Shown here: positions 60,601-64,000 of the stretch, in pieces | Layout: every line of letters begins with the position of its first letter | Position numbering within the stretch: the stretch's first letter is position 1 | Assembly: GCA_024516155.1 (NCBI GenBank) | Contig: JAJJXM010000037.1 | Location: 1 to 64,000, forward strand | DNA: 64,000 nucleotides | Origin: Pyronema omphalodes | Lineage: Eukaryota > Ascomycota > Pezizomycetes > Pezizales > Pyronemataceae | Direction: 5' to 3' | Program-made: the position numbers and the translations under genes | The notes under the pieces: generated by a model | The model's database searches: none | Told to the model about the DNA's origin: nothing | What the model saw: only the letters and a program-made list of their open reading frames with translations

Positions 60601-61678
60601 AACAACCATCTCCACGAGCGAGAAGGAAGACGCAGCTACTGAACACCTTGCACTCCTACACTCCCTCAGAACAACACCCAACGCAATCGTGGTATACACG
60701 GATGGCTCCCAACTCAATGACAGAACCGGAGCTAGCTTTTTCATTCCCTACGGCCTCGACAAACAAATACAGGCCCTTATCCCCATGTCCGACACAAACG
60801 AAGTCTTTGACGCGGAACTACAAGCCATCTCAGAAAGCCTACTCTCCTGCGCCACACACCTTCGACGCCTCCACCTCCACAACCGCCAGATACACATCTT
60901 CACCGACAACCAGGCAGCCATCATCCGCTCCTCGCACCTCTCGCCAGGCCCAGGACGGGAAACTGCCGGCATCATCCACCACACCTGTCAAACCCTCCTC
61001 ACGCGAACCAACTCCACAGTGCACCTTCACTGGGTACCAGGCCATACCGACATTGCAGGCAACGATGAAGCAGATCGCCTGGCAAAATTGGCAACTGAAA
61101 GAAACCCCCTACCGAACTCGACAATCTCCCTGTCATGGCTGCGACGCCGCATCCATGAAGCTCACATCCATGACTGGGTCACCTGGTACACCTCATCCAC
61201 CCGCCCAAAGACATACGATGCACCATTCAAGCGGAAGCTTGATGAAGCGTACACATCAGTGCCCCGAAAGATATCCACGGCGATACTGGGCCTCCGAACA
61301 GGACATGGTTACTTTCTCAACAGCCTGGCACACCCCCCCTCCGAACAATACCCCTCCCGCTCATGCACATGCCCCCTCCACCCACCTCAAACCCCACGCC
61401 ACCTGATCCTGGCCTGCCCCAAATTTACCTCCCACCGTATTAACCTCCGCCACCAACTTAAACTACCACGGCACAGACAACTACAACTCAAGATGATCCT
61501 CCACACGCCACACGGAATCCAAGCCCTGACCACTATTATCTCTGACACGAAGCTCGCAACTGCGGAATGGGCACACACACAGTTAAGTACCCCTGTAGCG
61601 GAGAGACACTCACCAGAACACAGATTCACAATGGCAGATTGGGGTACGTTAACTGACCCTGATGAAGAACACCTGTAA
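57686..61678 (+). CDS. LINE ORF2: endonuclease / reverse transcriptase / RNase H polyprotein
   Basis: 1,330 residues. The AP-like endonuclease is at about 1-235 (N-terminal HNINRS, IQEAD, GDMNAHHALW about 146, LDLTLS, GSDHE about 222). The reverse transcriptase is at about 440-720 (KKAPGPDGIP about 461, AYRPIALLNCMGKILEK, FLDVRGAFDNV, GIPQGSPASPILF, and catalytic YIDD about 685, where many LINEs have FADD). RNase H is at about 1000-1130 (YTDGS, DAELQAI, FTDNQAA, HWVPGHTDIAGNDEAD; all four acidic positions present). A C-terminal C-x-C...H-x4-C motif follows near 1225. The enzyme nicks target DNA and copies element RNA at the nick. Catalytic motifs look intact. The start overlaps the ORF1 stop in a different frame, pointing to stop-start reinitiation. 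Confidence 0.96.
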   Translation: MSNHNSSAATLRIISHNINRSTIALNSLLNSAGKTADIILIQEADIKNPTYATTHPDFLLLIPPANNRTVVRTVAYISKLNPHLHVTPRPDICADPDLQILEVHTPLIPTFYLLNIYNEWEQDSKQYTLPRSFTPLTLPHRCVLTGDMNAHHALWNSHLTRMTRADELVYLIEEAGWHLANTPDTPTYHYRNGHGSSVLDLTLSTPSMANEVRNWAVDEEAATGSDHEVIRFQIQSQHPDVELSNPKPRLNWKKTNWDEFAAILMRLASSLRPRWSHLQSNPTTINLDEWAASLQQTIATAAEQSTPAIEHSPRSKRWWTDDLATTRKEMNQAQRVWKRTRHPDDHAQFKSKRNHHFRAVRHAKDSLWKEYLSQAKGADIWAAFRYTNPRRAQLTPPITDTTTQPNALRTDFAGKVQAFQALFPPPPDAPPQPHQNNRPPIEWNTFSEAEVKSAIFTSAPKKAPGPDGIPFLCLRQAYTTIPEDFHRLYATLGRVGYQPRCWRQATTVVIPKPNKPDYSSVKAYRPIALLNCMGKILEKLMATRLGQLAETHHILHRDQIGGRPKRSAIDAAMALTHDVEVGHKNKLITSALFLDVRGAFDNVSATRLLATMTSLGCPLPTVSWCASFLQDRTTALSFDGHTDEQRATRTGIPQGSPASPILFLLYLRPLFDNLSSTHPSIWTPSYIDDVALVTQGTSRESNSRALEKAAETAFEWANNNAVAFDDSKSELLHFHRSQKDNTTPQTCVRLPNGTIVQPGTKGGKKDVVRWIGIHFDRKLSFVHHVNTRLTAASRSFNALRSLVRYETGLSPSATRTLYRACVQSRSDFGSEIWWSNQKTLESKLQRQQNTALRKILNAFTSTPIMALHNEAALPPVKIRLNNKKRKYALRLLSLPPTHPVISRCPSSYPTPGHFEHAIMSSNEYDCDWHGHTRPPSRLTSILTLMRPWLSPTSTVENTAQPDPSIWKPPPLTTTISTSEKEDAATEHLALLHSLRTTPNAIVVYTDGSQLNDRTGASFFIPYGLDKQIQALIPMSDTNEVFDAELQAISESLLSCATHLRRLHLHNRQIHIFTDNQAAIIRSSHLSPGPGRETAGIIHHTCQTLLTRTNSTVHLHWVPGHTDIAGNDEADRLAKLATERNPLPNSTISLSWLRRRIHEAHIHDWVTWYTSSTRPKTYDAPFKRKLDEAYTSVPRKISTAILGLRTGHGYFLNSLAHPPSEQYPSRSCTCPLHPPQTPRHLILACPKFTSHRINLRHQLKLPRHRQLQLKMILHTPHGIQALTTIISDTKLATAEWAHTQLSTPVAERHSPEHRFTMADWGTLTDPDEEHL

Positions 61679-62206
61679 AAAAAAAAAAAAAAAAAAACAA
61701 AACGAGAAGAAAAAACACCAGAATGTACTTAAACCAGAAGCAAACTGTCGATAGGACAGGACAAAGATGGATTCGAAGAAGGGAGGATTTGCTACATTTT
61801 CTAACTTTTCTTTTACACTATGTTTTCCTTTGTATCACGAATGACGAAAAGGGAGAGGAGAGATGGGAAAGTCAAGGAGCCGGGGATGGGTGTGTTTCTG
61901 TATTTTCTCATTTCCTTTGTTTTCCTTTACTTTTCTTATTATTATCAGAGTTTCAGGCGGTAGAAACTGGGGAAGGGTGGAGGAAAGATACTGGAGCAAA
62001 CAGGGCTCACGGACACAACGACGAGAGGGACAGACACAGACAGAAAGACAGAGGCGACTACTGCCAGAAACTTAGATAGACCGCTCTGGGGCGTACCCAG
62101 TGGCCATCGGAGTCACTCCCGATGGTCAGCATTGTACCTTAAAGTAGTACCCGCCATAACCTTACGGTTGCAAGCGTGTATGACAAATAAATAAATAAAT
62201 AAATAA
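61677..62206 (+). other. LINE 3' UTR with A-run, hairpin and (AAAT)n tail
   Basis: An uninterrupted run of about 20 A begins in the TAA stop codon. Near the 3' end an inverted repeat (62102-62110 with 62119-62127, loop of 8) can form a 9-bp stem. The element ends in (AAAT)n at about 62185-62207. Such 3' hairpins and short repeat tails can be the reverse-transcriptase recognition site in LINEs; that role here is inferred. Confidence 0.8.
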
Positions 62207-62221
62207 ATCATACAGTGTTAA
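62207..62221. repeat. 15-bp target-site duplication, right copy (LINE)
   Basis: ATCATACAGTGTTAA, identical to 55584-55598. Its first bases merge with the (AAAT)n tail, so the true length may be 14-15 bp. Confidence 0.93.
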
Positions 62222-63385
62222 GAATGTTCATGTCTTTGTGACCAGTATGGTGACAACGAGAAGTAAAGTGTAATATCCATAGGATCGATAGCGGATGATA
62301 AATATTGGTATCAGTCATCATGGCCCGTGAGCAGGTTTTGCATGCAAGACATGATGTTATGTCTTGATCCACCGCGATAAAAAAATGTCGATGGCAGAAA
62401 TTAAATGGTAAAATGGATGTACCATGTAAGACTGGATTAAAGTGGAAAAAGACACTATGATGCATCTCAGTATCAGAGCTTGAAGAGATGAACAAAGTCA
62501 AAAAATGACACTGTCAAGTCGACATGTACATGCATAGCTCATAGAATCTCATGGAAGCTGTGTTGTTGCGGTAAGGCCCCAGTTCCAACCGAGTGCTCCA
62601 ACATGAATCAATGCCAAAAGCGTCGTCCGAACCTCTGTCCCAGTCTTGCAACCATCCACAAAGTGAAAGCAACATTGCAAAGCTTGAAATTGAACTAGCC
62701 ATTCTATATGATACGAGCCAGGGCCGTACCATTGGGGCTAAGGCGTATCTTATGAATTTCTTCTCCACGACGTGTGCGAGTGAGCCTGTATGACTAAACC
62801 TATCTCGAACCCGGCAAACCAGTTTCGACCCCTCAAAGGACTCAGAAATCGATTTGATAAACGATAAATACACGCAGAGATCGGGTTTAACCTTTAAATA
62901 TCTCCGACTGTGGTTCTGGATCGTCCAATTCCTTCTGTTATTGTATTCCGCTTTGCCGTGAAATGTAGTAGGAAGGATCATCAAAGTCACTCTGATCACT
63001 CTGAGTAACGCCACAATGGGTTCTTAGAACAAACTCTGTTTCTATTTTTTTTACCCCGTTTGTTCCTTCAAATGGCTCGCCAGTTTTTGCACATCTATAG
63101 ACAGTTGCTGCAACATGCATCTTAATTTTTTTTGTATGGCCGTTGAACCCGTTCAAGTCCATCCTCCTGATCTCTGCTCGGTGTATATGTGACCTGTGTT
63201 ACAATAGATGTGAATTCAGTGAACCCACGGATGATTTGCAAGTTCCGAACAGTACTGGTCAAAGAACTCTATTAGCAGAGAAAGCGTTCTTTCCTAGCTG
63301 TATATCGCTTAAATATTCACGTGGCAGAGAGCAAGAATTTGGGCTCTCTTCTGTGTCGTCATTGTTCATTTTTGGATTCAATGAG
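62222..63385. other. Spacer between LINE and gene E promoter
   Basis: The continuation of the D-E spacer interrupted by the LINE. A minus-strand frame at 62514-63014 (166 codons) has no recognisable domain and is not called. Confidence 0.45.
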
Positions 63386-63519
63386 GGGTCAGGCAGCAGA
63401 GTCGGCCCCTGTGATTGAGTATGGAAGAGCCAACACCGGCCTCATTTGGCTTCGCTTGAGCACACCCAGCATCATTGCCAAGGCGCTAATGAGATGAGCG
63501 AATCTCTCAACTATTTAAA
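63386..63519 (+). promoter_or_regulatory. Promoter of family gene E
   Basis: GGGGTCA...GAGTCGGCCCC (63386-63409), CTTCGCTTGAGCACA, GCCAAGGCGCTAATGAG (63477-63493), and TATTTAAA (63512-63519) with an 18-nt gap, matching gene D block by block. Confidence 0.75.
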
Positions 63520-63544
63520 CCAGTCGAATCCCCTTCCCTCTCTC

Positions 63545-64000
63545 CCTTCCATACAACCTTGTATTCACCAGAATGCACCGCATTCCTAGGCCACTGTGCC
63601 TGGTTGCGTCACGATAGCCTTCCATAAGTTCGACTTCAAATAACAACGCCGGAATCAACATTGATCACGCTGAATTGCCTCAACATCATCTCCGATATCT
63701 CGGACAACACCAAATGACACTGTAAGTCATCGATTATAATTCCACAGTCGTAGAAGTTCAACACTGACAACATTGACAGCTGCAACATGCATTGACGTCT
63801 GGACCATATCTAAATGTCTGGTGAACGCAGAGAATTGTCCCTCTGTAAGTATTCGATTGCACGAATTTCCAGCGTGACCTCTATATGACCTAACCAAAGC
63901 CAATACAGACTTATTCGTCTTCAGAGGACATTCAGAGAGAGGAGGCCAACTATGGAGGAGCTGTGATCAATGATGAAGGCATCGCTACTTCAGCAGCCCG
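63545..64000 (+). CDS. Family gene E (5' part only, cut by window end)
   Basis: The leader after the TATA box matches that of gene D (CCATACAAC, then AATAACAA..CGAATCAACATTGAT-like sequence). Probable introns have donors GTAAGTCATC (about 63722) and GTAAGTATTC (about 63845). The last visible exon (from about 63909) has an open acidic frame, SSEDIQREEANYGG, resembling exon 2 of gene A (AAEQEIQENAD). The start codon cannot be fixed and the conserved domain would lie beyond the window, so membership rests on promoter, leader and this short similarity. Confidence 0.45.

Larger units (their letters stand above)
55599..62206 (+). mobile_element. Intact Tad-like LINE (non-LTR) retrotransposon, 6.6 kb
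   Basis: A complete element: 5' UTR (55599-55905), ORF1 with CCHC knuckles, ORF2 with AP endonuclease, reverse transcriptase, RNase H and a C-terminal CCHC-like motif, a 3' UTR with an oligo-A run and hairpin, and an (AAAT)n tail. It is flanked by a perfect 15-bp duplication. Fungal LINEs with this domain order belong to the Tad clade as I know it. Both ORFs are open, with no stop or frameshift, and the duplication is unmutated, so insertion is recent and the copy may be mobile. The sense strand is markedly C/A-rich and G-poor, unlike the flanking DNA. Confidence 0.95.

Noticed and set aside
62514..63014. 166-codon minus-strand frame downstream of the LINE
   Set aside because: Mixed composition without a domain. 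It lies in the spacer between D and E with no promoter or intron support.

Overview
The window is nuclear DNA from a filamentous ascomycete (Pezizomycotina-like). The evidence is short introns of about 50-60 nt with GTAAGT-like donors and CTAAC-type branch sites, a PDR-type ABC transporter, intron-bearing tRNA-Leu(CAA) genes, and a Tad-like LINE carrying an RNase H domain. The species cannot be named from this sequence. Genes are sparse and microsatellites and minisatellites are abundant.

Layout. 1-11 kb: simple repeats, a hAT transposon remnant with perfect 8-bp target duplications (4.3-5.1 kb) plus a fragment of a second copy (about 1.5 kb), three tiny secreted-protein genes (2.4, 3.7 and 6.2 kb; two are Cys-rich paralogs), one tRNA-Leu and a 346-bp TA-flanked MITE. 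11.5-18.3 kb: a full-length PDR ABC transporter (five exons, 1,472 aa) and an MFS transporter (two exons, 483 aa), same strand, a plausible efflux pair. 18.6-20.6 kb: two further tRNA-Leu(CAA) genes as an inverted duplication around a long (TATC)n tract. 21.0-22.6 kb: an acidic disordered protein with an internally duplicated module. 22.6-43.7 kb: gene-poor DNA with minisatellites, a 280-bp tandem duplication, diverged inverted repeats and one Ser/Pro-rich ORF (36.9 kb).

43.8-64 kb is the most unusual part: an array of at least four related multi-exon genes (A 43.9-45.9, B 47.1-47.7, C 49.1-51.7, D 53.9-54.9 kb) plus the promoter and leader of a probable fifth (E, from 63.4 kb). They share a Trp/Arg-rich domain of about 80-100 residues that I do not recognise, preceded in A, B and C by basic nuclear-localisation-like stretches; A, C and D also share an acidic C-terminal motif (PLFL followed by Asp/Glu). 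D and E have nearly identical promoter layouts, with a third, gene-less copy at 52.4 kb. An apparently intact 6.6-kb LINE with perfect 15-bp target duplications sits between D and E.

The family looks like a locally duplicating, lineage-specific set of putative nuclear proteins. The nuclear role is inference from basic and acidic tracts, not from a recognised fold.
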